DNA of 64,000 nt from CAZZNQ01 sp964655775 (lineage in GTDB: Bacteria; Planctomycetota; Brocadiia; SM23-32): positions 1-64,000 of the forward strand of contig CAZZNQ010000003.1 in NCBI GenBank assembly GCA_964655775.1, read 5' to 3'. The position numbers were made by a program, and so were the translations under genes. Numbering within the stretch: the stretch's first letter is position 1; the number at the start of each line of letters is the position of its first letter. Positions 16,645 through 24,308 of the stretch are shown one piece after another. Below the pieces are notes generated by a model. That model worked only from the letters and a program-made list of their open reading frames with translations, had not been told where the DNA came from and ran no database searches.

Positions 16645-18663
16645 ATGCTCGATTGCACTGTATACGTGAACGACACCGCCGTGACAGACGAGCGCCTGCA
16701 CGTGCGTTCCGTCCGCGCGTCCTACGTTCGGCCGTGGGAGGCCCGCTTCGTCTGGTCGGGCCGTCACGACGCGGACACCGGGCTGCGCCTCTGGGACGAG
16801 GTGCGCCTGGAGGAGGACGGCAGCGTGCGTTTCCGCGGGAACATCACCGAAGTGCGCCCCGGCGGCGTCGAGTCGGAGGGCGTCCTCTACATTGCCCAGG
16901 GCAAGCGCTTCCGGCTGGAGAACGAACCGGTGCGCATCAACGGGCGCGGCTTCTACGTCTGGAACCGGCGCGGCCATCTCTGCACCGACGGGCGGGGCGG
17001 CGAGGACTCGCCCGGCCGGGACGGCGGGAAGTGGACCGTCGGAGAGATCATCATCGACATCCTGGAACACGGGCTGGGCCTGCCGGTGGGCGGTTCGGAC
17101 ATATCCGGCCACCACGCCGACGCCTCCTGCGTGACCGATGCCTACCTCGACACCTCGGATTTGTCCGGCTATACGGCCGCCGACTGGCTTGCGCTGGACA
17201 GCGTCGTCGGCGAGTTCAGCGTGGACAATACGCCGGTGGCCCAGGCCCTGAGCCTGCTTCTGGCGCTGAACGGCGGATTCCACGGCTGGTACGTCGATCC
17301 GGCCACCGGGGCACTTGTTGTCCACGACCTGGACCAACTCGCGACAACCGACGTCGAGGCCGGCGTCCTCGGCGAGTGGCAAGACGCTGAGGGCACCGAT
17401 TACCGGTTGCTGGGCAACGAGCTGCGATGGAGCCTGGAGGGCGTCTGTTCCAGCATCGTTATCCAGGGCATGGATCGGCTTACCGAGGAGCGTCCCGCGG
17501 ACATCGAGTCCTCGGGCGACCCGGGGGCGGGGCTGCTGGGAGAGCTGGAACTGGTCGCGGCGCCTTGGAAAGACTTCCCCGCGGCCTACCGCCCGCTCGC
17601 CCAGCCGACGCGGCGGTTCACCACCCACCCCATCGACGAGGCGGGCGCCTTCACCCCTCCGATCGGCTACGGCGGTTACACCCACAGCCCGCGCGTTTAC
17701 GTGGGAACGGACGCCGGGCCGAAGACGATCTACGTGCCCTCCAGCGGCCTGCATCCGCGTTGGATGGTGCCGGCCGGCATCATCGGGTTCTACGAGGCCC
17801 CCTCGCTGGGTCCGGGCGAGAAGCTCTGGGGCTGGTACTGGGCAGAGGCGCCGTTCACCGTCAGCGCCGGGCCCGACGGCGACGCCCATGCCTGTTGCGG
17901 CTACGAGCGCACGCGAACCGTTTACGACCCGGCGTTCAAGCATCCGACCAGCTATCCGCAGCCCGGCTCCGCTGACGACCAGGCGGCCATGGGCGTGTTG
18001 GCCGAACGACTGCTGCGCCTCTATCGGGACGTCCGCCGCGAGGGCAGGCTGCGGGTCGACGGCGTGGACTTCCAGGATTTCACTCTCGGCCAACGCTACA
18101 GCGTGACGAACCTGGGCGAGACCACCACCTCCACGCCGCACCCAGACGATCCGACCCGCTGGGACACGCTACGCATCAACGCCGTGGAGGTGCTCTACGA
18201 CATCGAGCGCGACCTGACTGACCTCACCGTCGCCAACACCTTCTTCATGCTGGAGGAATACTCCGAACTGAAGCGCCGGCTGGAGATGAACCTGTTCGCC
18301 CGCCGCGAACTGGACCTGAGCCAGGAGATCTTCGACTGTCAGCTCCGCGCGCCGTACGTGCAGGACGATCCGGACGACAACCCGCCGACGACGACCTCCA
18401 GCACAACCACCACGACCATGCCGCCGCACTGTGCCACGAACACCGTCGGCACGTCGGCCGAGACGGAAACCGCCCAGACCGATGCCTGGAACATCAATCT
18501 GGGCTGCGTGAAGGTCACGCGCCTCTATCGCATGGCCTACGACCACGCCGGGGATCGGAAGCTCTACGCCTACTACCGCGACGAGACATACGACGAGAAC
18601 GGTCGGCTACTGCGCATAGACGGCGAGACGCGGGTGGTGATCGACACCCCGGAGGCGTGCTGA
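16645..18663 (+). CDS. Tail hub / baseplate-like protein with Thr/Ser tract
   Basis: The largest phage protein here (672 residues). The N-terminal part (DCTVYVNDTAV, FRGNITEVRPGGVESEG) and the middle (DNTPVAQALSLLLALNGGFHGWYVDPATGALVVHD) resemble tail hub domains that wrap the tail tip, like the gp27/gpD group. Residues 582-591 are ten consecutive Thr/Ser flanked by Pro, followed by a C-terminal segment rich in acidic residues and Tyr. The stop overlaps the next start (TGATG). The Thr/Ser tract is a second candidate glycosylation site. Confidence 0.55.
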   Translation: MLDCTVYVNDTAVTDERLHVRSVRASYVRPWEARFVWSGRHDADTGLRLWDEVRLEEDGSVRFRGNITEVRPGGVESEGVLYIAQGKRFRLENEPVRINGRGFYVWNRRGHLCTDGRGGEDSPGRDGGKWTVGEIIIDILEHGLGLPVGGSDISGHHADASCVTDAYLDTSDLSGYTAADWLALDSVVGEFSVDNTPVAQALSLLLALNGGFHGWYVDPATGALVVHDLDQLATTDVEAGVLGEWQDAEGTDYRLLGNELRWSLEGVCSSIVIQGMDRLTEERPADIESSGDPGAGLLGELELVAAPWKDFPAAYRPLAQPTRRFTTHPIDEAGAFTPPIGYGGYTHSPRVYVGTDAGPKTIYVPSSGLHPRWMVPAGIIGFYEAPSLGPGEKLWGWYWAEAPFTVSAGPDGDAHACCGYERTRTVYDPAFKHPTSYPQPGSADDQAAMGVLAERLLRLYRDVRREGRLRVDGVDFQDFTLGQRYSVTNLGETTTSTPHPDDPTRWDTLRINAVEVLYDIERDLTDLTVANTFFMLEEYSELKRRLEMNLFARRELDLSQEIFDCQLRAPYVQDDPDDNPPTTTSSTTTTTMPPHCATNTVGTSAETETAQTDAWNINLGCVKVTRLYRMAYDHAGDRKLYAYYRDETYDENGRLLRIDGETRVVIDTPEAC

Positions 18664-19085
18664 TGGCGCACCTGAAGAAAGCGGCGGGCGGCCACCTGCT
18701 CAAGAGCACGGACGGGCACCTCGTGAACGACTGCGGGGAGATCGCCTGTAACGAGTGCGATCCGCCGCTGGAGGACACCTACACCGTGCAACTGAGCGGC
18801 CTGGGAGGCGACTTTGCGCCCTGGAACGGCACCCATGAGGTCCCCTGGTATACGGGCTGCACGTGGGCGCTTATCGGCGATGAACAGGTCCTTTCCCTCT
18901 ACTGGACAGGCTACTGGCGATTGACGCTGAGCATCGGCCCAACGTATTGCCAGATCGTGTTCGCGGGCAGTTCGGACGCCTGTGAGCCGACAGGCGTGTA
19001 CGGGCTGCACGAATGCTCAAGCCTTTACTGCCCTGAAAGCGATAGCTGCGCCAAGTCCGCCGGCGCGGCGTGCGAGGTAAGCTGA
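18663..19085 (+). CDS. Small cysteine-rich phage protein
   Basis: A 140-residue protein opening with KKAAGGHLLKSTDGHLVNDC and holding about ten Cys, with clusters CGEIACNEC and CPESDSCAKS. It may bind metal or be disulphide-linked. It overlaps the hub gene by one base and is itself overlapped by the glycosyltransferase start, so it is made with the tail genes. Function not recognised. Confidence 0.6.
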   Translation: MAHLKKAAGGHLLKSTDGHLVNDCGEIACNECDPPLEDTYTVQLSGLGGDFAPWNGTHEVPWYTGCTWALIGDEQVLSLYWTGYWRLTLSIGPTYCQIVFAGSSDACEPTGVYGLHECSSLYCPESDSCAKSAGAACEVS

Positions 19086-20833
19086 TGCCCGACAAACGCA
19101 TGTTCCGAGCGGAGGTCTGCGCACGCTGCCGGGGCCTTCGCTATGCGAGGCAGTGCCGGCAATCCGCCGCCTGGCGTCGACACAAGGTGCGAGTATTCGC
19201 CGACCTGTCCGGACCGGACTACGGGTGTCCGTTTGGCGCCGGAGCGGACAGCGGGGAGAAGCGCCCACGCACGGGGGCACCGGCCGCCGTATTGCCCGGT
19301 CGATCGCCCGCCCCGCGCTGCATTTTCGGCCGGCCCGCCCGGACCTGTTCCTGTCGGGTGGAATGTCGGGCGTCGGATGGCATTGTGCGCGTCGTGACGA
19401 CGGCGGAATGCGAATCTTGCGCGCGTCGAATCGCGCGCCTGCCGATGTCGGCCGTGGTTACGGCCCACAACGAAGGGGAGCAGGTCAGGGCGACCCTCGA
19501 ATCACTCGCGGCGTCCGTCGACGCGGTCGACCTGGAAATCGTCCTCGTGGACGATGCCTCGGGCGACGGAAGCTGCAACGACCGTGCGAACTGGGACCTC
19601 GGCGGTGCTGAGTTGGTATACGTGCGCCACGACCGCCCGTTGGGCGTCGGACGCGCCCGGAACGCCGGTTTGGCGGCGGCTTCGGGACGCGTGGTGAGCT
19701 TTCACGATGCGCACATGCGGTTCCCGGCGCGCTCGCTGGACGCGCTGGCCGCAAAGGCGCTTCTGTCCGGCGCCATTGTCAGCAGCGCGTCCGCCGGCCT
19801 GGACGACACCGAGCCGCAATGGTGGGGATGCGACCTGTTCTGGAATCGCCGGGACGGTCTTCAGCCGAAGTGGCGCGTCCACCGTCCGGCGGCTGAATGG
19901 GAGCCGGTGCCTTGCCCGATGGGCGCCGGATACGTGCTGAGCCGCGACACCGTGGAGACGCTCTGGCGACCGAGTGGGCGCCTGTGGGAGGACACGGCGG
20001 GCCGGTGGGGATTCAGCGAACAGGCCCTGGCCGTGAAGGCGTTTCTCCTCGGAGTGCCGGTGTGCGTCAGCCGCGACCACCACGTGGGTCATCTGTACCG
20101 CTCATCCAATCCGGTGCCGGACGCAGCCCGTCACGTCTGGCGGAACGTATGCCGGGCAACGGCGCTGCTGCTCCCCCCGGCGACCTTCCGAGAGCGGTTC
20201 CTGCCCTGGTGCAGGCGGCGGCTGCCGGCGGACGAGGTCAGACGACTGTCGCACGGCCTGGAGCCGGTGCCCCCGGCGGCATGGGCTCGCGATCCCGAGG
20301 AGATCTTCACCCACCTGTGCGGCAGAGAGGCCGTGCCCGGAAGGCGTCACCGCGATCACGCCTGGCTGGACGAAGTCGAGGCGGCGTGTCGCCGGCTCGC
20401 GGAGCGGCACCCCGGCGGGCAGGGGGTCCGCGTTGCCTGCCGGCGGCCCGGTGAGGCGTTGCTGTGCGTGCGGAAGTTGCTGCCCGCCGCCGACATCGAG
20501 GCTTGGGAGTGGTCGGGGCACCGGCTGGAGAACTGGAACGAGCTCTGCTGCGCGCTCGATGTGGGGCTGCACCGGATACGGCCCGGTGACGCCGGCTTCC
20601 CCAACGGCAATCGGCCGGGCGGGGGCTATACCCTGATTCTGCTCAACGACGAGTTCCATGAGGCTTGCGCGCCTGCGGCGCGGGCATTGGCGGACCGCGA
20701 CGGCGTGATGCTGGTGAACGAGTCGGCCGACGCCGGGCAGATCGAGCACGCCGAGCGCGACCGAGAGTTGGCGACTCTTTCAAGATGTCGTCGCGCAACT
20801 CAGATCACTCAAGAGGAAAGGAACCCCGCATGA
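19085..20833 (+). CDS. GT27-like (polypeptide GalNAc-transferase-type) glycosyltransferase
   Basis: A 582-residue GT-A enzyme predicted to move a sugar from a nucleotide donor to Ser/Thr of a protein. Residues about 120-350 carry the GT27 pattern: TAHNE, LVDDAS (154-159), the metal-binding D-x-H at Asp208/His210 (HDAH), the MGAGYVLSR stretch, WGFSEQ (308-313) and HVGHLYR (333-339), matching HVGH of GalNAc-transferases. The first 115 residues hold ten Cys (including CARC and CESC) and may bind zinc. The C-terminal 230 residues are unplaced and could be a degenerate Rossmann domain. It lies among tail genes, overlapping both neighbours. The exact donor sugar is not visible; a plain GT2 enzyme is the alternative. 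Confidence 0.75.
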   Translation: MPDKRMFRAEVCARCRGLRYARQCRQSAAWRRHKVRVFADLSGPDYGCPFGAGADSGEKRPRTGAPAAVLPGRSPAPRCIFGRPARTCSCRVECRASDGIVRVVTTAECESCARRIARLPMSAVVTAHNEGEQVRATLESLAASVDAVDLEIVLVDDASGDGSCNDRANWDLGGAELVYVRHDRPLGVGRARNAGLAAASGRVVSFHDAHMRFPARSLDALAAKALLSGAIVSSASAGLDDTEPQWWGCDLFWNRRDGLQPKWRVHRPAAEWEPVPCPMGAGYVLSRDTVETLWRPSGRLWEDTAGRWGFSEQALAVKAFLLGVPVCVSRDHHVGHLYRSSNPVPDAARHVWRNVCRATALLLPPATFRERFLPWCRRRLPADEVRRLSHGLEPVPPAAWARDPEEIFTHLCGREAVPGRRHRDHAWLDEVEAACRRLAERHPGGQGVRVACRRPGEALLCVRKLLPAADIEAWEWSGHRLENWNELCCALDVGLHRIRPGDAGFPNGNRPGGGYTLILLNDEFHEACAPAARALADRDGVMLVNESADAGQIEHAERDRELATLSRCRRATQITQEERNPA

Positions 20834-21627
20834 GAACGATGATCGTGGCTTTGATACTGGCCGTGTTTGCGCCGTTTTGGGGTTGCGGGTCGCTGCTGAG
20901 AATCGAGCGGTCCGCACCGGTCTGCCTTCCGCCGCCGCCGAGACCCGCCCCCGAACTCGAGGAGTCCATCCGCTGCCAGGCGGCCTACGTCGGGGACGTG
21001 CTGGACGGCGTTCTGGCGGCCGGAGCCGAGGCTGGCAGTGCGGCCGTGGAGCGGGCCTCGCGCGCGTCCAGCGTGGTCCAGAGCTATCTGGGTCTGCCCG
21101 TGCGCCGAATCCCCGTGTTGCTGGAGAGCGCAGCCGACGTCGACGTGCCGCTCCCGTTTGTGAACCCGGATTTCGATACCGCGCTGGACCGAACCCTCGA
21201 GGCGTTGCGCGCGTACCGCAACGCTGCGGCCCGGCACAGCGCCGAGATGGACAGGCTCCGCGCGGAGGCGGGCACAACGCCGACGCGGACGGAGGTCGGT
21301 TCCGGCTGGTTGGGCTGGGTGGCTGGCCTGGGCTGGGCGGTGCTGCCGCTGGGCGCCGTGGCGATGTTGATACTGGTTCCGAACGAAGTGCTGGTGCTGG
21401 TTGCCCGCACCCTTGTGAACGCGTTGCGGGGCTTGCTCAAGGAGGTGTTACTTCGAGCGACCGGTGCCCTCGAGCAGGTGTTAGAGGGCGTGCAGCGAGG
21501 CCGTGAGCAGATGCCGGACGAAGCGCGCGAGCAACTGGACGCTCAGTTGCTGGAAGCGACCTCGCCCGCTACCCGCAAGACCGTGGCGCTCATCAAAGAA
21601 GACATTCGCGAACCCGGGGAGACATAA
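20830..21627 (+). CDS. Phage-encoded lipoprotein with internal membrane span
   Basis: A 265-residue protein with a signal peptide (TMIVALILAVFAPFWGC) whose Cys19 would be lipidated, though the lipobox FWGC is non-standard. A central hydrophobic region (about 155-190) looks membrane-embedded. The rest is helical with Arg/Glu, partly coiled-coil. It overlaps the glycosyltransferase stop by four bases. Possible roles are lysis, superinfection exclusion or envelope anchoring of the particle; none is shown. Confidence 0.6.
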   Translation: MRTMIVALILAVFAPFWGCGSLLRIERSAPVCLPPPPRPAPELEESIRCQAAYVGDVLDGVLAAGAEAGSAAVERASRASSVVQSYLGLPVRRIPVLLESAADVDVPLPFVNPDFDTALDRTLEALRAYRNAAARHSAEMDRLRAEAGTTPTRTEVGSGWLGWVAGLGWAVLPLGAVAMLILVPNEVLVLVARTLVNALRGLLKEVLLRATGALEQVLEGVQRGREQMPDEAREQLDAQLLEATSPATRKTVALIKEDIREPGET

Positions 21628-21630
21628 GAG

Positions 21631-21951
21631 ATGGAAGAGCTTGAACTGCGCGTGCCCGAAGGCATGACCGATTACCGCGAGCGGTGCCGCTTCGCCGAAA
21701 TGGCCCGCGAGAAACTGCGGCGGCTGCACAACGCCAAGGCGGCCGAACGCCTCTCCGGCAAGCTAAGCGAGGAGGAGTGGGAACGGTTCCTGCGCGAGGA
21801 GTTCGAACCGCGTAACGCGGCCGTGACTGGCGCGCTGCTGTCCCTGCGCGGCGAGATCAAGGCCGACGCGCGGGCCACGCCCGACTCCGATGCGGAGATG
21901 GCCGCCGTCGACCTGGAAGCCTGCTTCTCGTCCGCTTCTGCGGAGGCATGA
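21631..21951 (+). CDS. Small helical phage protein
   Basis: A 106-residue, charged, helical protein (REKLRRLHNAKAAERLSGK) that starts three bases after the lipoprotein stop and overlaps the fibre gene. No family recognised. Its position between the lipoprotein and the fibre gene suggests a role in tail-tip assembly or chaperoning. Confidence 0.5.
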   Translation: MEELELRVPEGMTDYRERCRFAEMAREKLRRLHNAKAAERLSGKLSEEEWERFLREEFEPRNAAVTGALLSLRGEIKADARATPDSDAEMAAVDLEACFSSASAEA

Positions 21952-22754
21952 CAATGCCCTACGAGGACTTCACTGCCTACACCGAATACGATCCGGACGG
22001 GCTGGTCGCCGTCAGCACGAACCTGATCGACGCCGATGGCGCAGATACGGAGAACGATCCGTACGTCTACCGGGACTTCGGCGCCGACCATTTCGGTGCA
22101 GAATGGGAGCACGACGTCAAGGTCACCGCCGTCTCCCGGCTGCAACAGGCCAGTTCGCTTTTCTGGGGTGTCGCGAACGGCGTCGGCCCGCTGGGCGACT
22201 GGGGCAATGCCGTCGGCCAGGCGCTGGGCGCCTACGTGTATCCCCAGGGATGGCCCGACTACAACTGGGCCATCAACCTGCGCGACTTCGAGACGGCGGA
22301 CGCCGACCGATTCGAGGATGACGGCCATGCCCAGACGACCTACTACTGCACGGTCAACCGGCTGGGCGAGACGGCGCTGCAGCTTCGCATCTACTCCGAT
22401 GCCGAGCGCACCGTGCTGCTGGACACGCTCGCGGTGACGGTTACGTCCGGCCGACGCTACCGCTATGCCTACGGACTCAACACGGCCTGGAGCACCAAGT
22501 CCGTGTCGGTGGACGTCGAGAATCTGGACCTGCACGAGGAGCCGCCCACTACCACGACGACCGAGCCGACCACCACTACCACTACCGAACCGGCGACGAC
22601 CACGACCACCCTGGCGCCCAACACGACCACGCCCGCGCCCAGGGCACGGTGCGTGGACGCCGTGATGGAAGCGCCCTCGCTGGGGGCCGAGGTCGAATCT
22701 CCCGTGGTAGAGGGCTTTTGCACGCCGCCGGTTCTCAACGCCGAACTGGAATAG
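21948..22754 (+). CDS. Fibre-like phage protein with mucin-like Thr/Pro tract
   Basis: A 268-residue protein. Residues about 30-195 look like a beta jelly-roll (a lectin-like fold is possible). They lead to a tract (199-231, bases 22542-22640) with 19 Thr among 33 residues, spaced by Pro, Glu and Ala. A short Cys-containing C-terminus follows (RARCVDAVMEAP). The Thr codons are mixed (ACC, ACG, ACT), so the tract looks maintained at the protein level. A second ATG at 21954 is equally possible as start. It is a likely receptor-binding or decoration component and the best candidate substrate of the adjacent glycosyltransferase. Confidence 0.65.
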   Translation: MTMPYEDFTAYTEYDPDGLVAVSTNLIDADGADTENDPYVYRDFGADHFGAEWEHDVKVTAVSRLQQASSLFWGVANGVGPLGDWGNAVGQALGAYVYPQGWPDYNWAINLRDFETADADRFEDDGHAQTTYYCTVNRLGETALQLRIYSDAERTVLLDTLAVTVTSGRRYRYAYGLNTAWSTKSVSVDVENLDLHEEPPTTTTTEPTTTTTTEPATTTTTLAPNTTTPAPRARCVDAVMEAPSLGAEVESPVVEGFCTPPVLNAELE

Positions 22755-22765
22755 GAGGAGCAGGG

Positions 22766-23146
22766 ATGCAGGACTACACGCTTACCGGCTGGGGAGACGT
22801 GATACGGGGCTCGCGCTGGCCCGTTGCCGACGATACCTTCACCGTACGCATCACAAACTCGAGCGGCTGGCCGCAGGACGCCGACCAGTGGACGTGGGAG
22901 GTGCTGCTCTCGCGCGCGACAGCGGGCGCCGACGCCGATCTGACGCTGACGGCTGCGGCCTCACTGGACGGGAACACGATGATCCTCACCTTCCACGCCA
23001 CCCCGCTCCAGACGGACTCGTTGCCGGGAACGGGCCGAAGGCGGTTCTACGTGGACGTGCGGAGCACGGATGGCGCGGAGACGGTCTCCTACTACGACTG
23101 CGTCCAGGGCTTCGCGTGGGTGCGGGATCCGGCGGGGCAGGGCTGA
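22766..23146 (+). CDS. Fibre- or baseplate-associated phage protein
   Basis: A 126-residue, all-beta protein (FTVRITNSSGWPQDADQWTWEVLLSR) resembling the small N-terminal domains of baseplate upper or fibre-anchoring proteins. It is the last gene of the cluster, with a ribosome site GGAGGAGCAGGG. A terminator follows within 30 bases. The family is not confirmed. Confidence 0.5.
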   Translation: MQDYTLTGWGDVIRGSRWPVADDTFTVRITNSSGWPQDADQWTWEVLLSRATAGADADLTLTAAASLDGNTMILTFHATPLQTDSLPGTGRRRFYVDVRSTDGAETVSYYDCVQGFAWVRDPAGQG

Positions 23147-23171
23147 CCAGTTGGATGCACGGGAACGCGGA

Positions 23172-23198
23172 CGGGGCGGGCCGACGGAGGCCGCCCCG
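23172..23198 (+). terminator. Terminator-like hairpin ending the phage cluster
   Basis: Stem CGGGGCGG (23172-23179) / CCGCCCCG (23191-23198) with an 11-base loop, followed by GTTCG. It lies 25 bases after the last phage stop. The lack of a long U-run makes it weaker than a canonical intrinsic terminator. Confidence 0.5.
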
Positions 23199-23215
23199 TT
23201 CGCATCCGGTCGACG

Positions 23216-23244
23216 TTGTATTCGAAAGCGACGTTGCGTATGCT
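23216..23244 (+). promoter_or_regulatory. Candidate promoter of the AEC transporter gene
   Basis: TTGTAT (23216-23221), 17-base spacer, TATGCT (23239-23244), 38 bases before the transporter ATG. Each box is a partial match, so the call is tentative. Confidence 0.3.
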
Positions 23245-23282
23245 GACGGCCCGTCGGCCGAACCGGCTCTACTGGTGCCCAG

Positions 23283-24239
23283 ATGGACGTTTCCGCGAAG
23301 TTCATTCAGTTCTTCCTCGACCTGCTGCTGCCGCTCTGCGCGGGGTACCTCCTGCAGTACTTCTCCCTGGTTCGCCCCAGATTCTTCGACGGGATGATGA
23401 GGGTGGGCGTGCTGCTCGTCTTTCCGGCGTCGGTCATGCTCAGTCTGTGGGACGCCGGTCTCAGCTTGATGGTCATCTGGCTGCCGGTGCTCGGCGTGTT
23501 GATGCAGGTGGTGCCGGGCGTCGTGGGCTACTTCCGCGCGAAGACGAAGGACTACACCAGCCTGGAGACGGGAAGCTACCTGCTCGCCGCGATGCTGGCC
23601 AACCGGGGGGTGGTCGGGGGGCTGTCGGTGTTCATCCTTTTCGGGGAGCAGTCCTACGCTTACTCGCGGATAGTGATGGTGCTCGCCCCGCCGATGCTGC
23701 TGATGCTATGTTTCCCGATGGCGCGGTATTTCAGCCTCCGGGACAGCGCCGATGGAGGAGCGCGCCCGTCGCTTCGGTCGATTCTGCTCAATCGGAACCA
23801 GGTGCCGCTGATCGGCCTGGTCCTCGGTTTCGCCCTGAACCTGGGAGACGTGCCGCGTCCGGAGTTCTTTCGGCAGGTGCTGGGCGTGACGATGCACCTG
23901 CTGGCGTGGATATTCCTGATTCCGGTGGGAGCATCGATGGACTTAGCGGAGATGCGCAGGCACTGGAAGTCGCTGCTGGACCTGCTTCCGCTCAAGTTCG
24001 TGCTGACGCCGCTGGCGATGTACGGTCTGGGGCGTCTTGTCGGCCTGGAAGGGGAGGCGCTGCGGACCGTTGTGGTCCTGGGCTTTGCTCCCACGGCCAT
24101 CAACGCCGTGGTTGCCGCGCGGCTGCACGATCTAAACGTGCACGTCGCCACCACGGCGTTCGTGCTGACCACGGGCGTCTACATGGTGGTCGTCTTCCCA
24201 TTGATACTGGTCACCTGTGCGCTGACGGGCCTGACGTGA
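23283..24239 (+). CDS. AEC-family (auxin-efflux-carrier-like) membrane transporter
   Basis: A 318-residue inner-membrane protein with about ten hydrophobic spans in two similar halves. The halves are divided by the charged loop around SLRDSADGGARPSLRSILLN, as in the AEC family of small-molecule exporters. The C-terminal GFAPTAINAVVAARLHDLN segment is typical of the family's crossover helix. The substrate is not known from sequence. It is the first host gene after the phage cluster and ends convergently with the esterase gene. Confidence 0.85.
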   Translation: MDVSAKFIQFFLDLLLPLCAGYLLQYFSLVRPRFFDGMMRVGVLLVFPASVMLSLWDAGLSLMVIWLPVLGVLMQVVPGVVGYFRAKTKDYTSLETGSYLLAAMLANRGVVGGLSVFILFGEQSYAYSRIVMVLAPPMLLMLCFPMARYFSLRDSADGGARPSLRSILLNRNQVPLIGLVLGFALNLGDVPRPEFFRQVLGVTMHLLAWIFLIPVGASMDLAEMRRHWKSLLDLLPLKFVLTPLAMYGLGRLVGLEGEALRTVVVLGFAPTAINAVVAARLHDLNVHVATTAFVLTTGVYMVVVFPLILVTCALTGLT

Positions 24240-24256
24240 ACTGCGCGCCAATGGAA

Positions 24257-24282
24257 AAGGGACGACCAGGAGGCCGCCCCTT
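24257..24282 (-). terminator. Intrinsic terminator of the esterase gene
   Basis: Read on the minus strand, an 11-base stem with a TCCT loop runs from AAGGGGCGGCC to GGTCGTCCCTT and is followed by TTCC. Two pairs are G-U. On the plus strand these would be A-C mismatches, so the hairpin favours the minus-strand esterase gene ending 27 bases upstream. Confidence 0.6.
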
Positions 24283-24308
24283 GCCGGTTCTTTGCAGGCA
24301 GATGCCCG

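Larger units (their letters stand above)
7452..23146 (+). mobile_element. Mu-like phage structural gene cluster (defective, domesticated or GTA-like)
   Basis: About 15.7 kb of plus-strand genes with almost no gaps and many ATGA or TGATG overlaps: packaging, portal, protease/scaffold, decoration, capsid, connector, tail tube, hub and fibre-like genes, with a glycosyltransferase and a lipoprotein near the end. The head proteins follow the Mu-type order. There is no recognisable integrase, transposase, repressor, replication gene, endolysin, Mu F-type minor head protein or tape-measure gene. The flanks are host genes (pheA operon on the left, an AEC transporter on the right), and I see no direct repeat that could be an attachment site. 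GC content looks like that of the host. The limits given are those of the first and last phage-type genes. Confidence 0.85.

Noticed and set aside
15799..18141. Minus-strand 780-residue open frame, possible tape measure
   Set aside because: It opposes the tail genes, lacks coiled-coil or hydrophobic tape-measure character and has typical antisense composition.
22547..22640. Thr tract as a simple nucleotide microsatellite
   Set aside because: Codons vary between ACC, ACG and ACT and are broken by Pro/Glu/Ala, so it is not a pure repeat.
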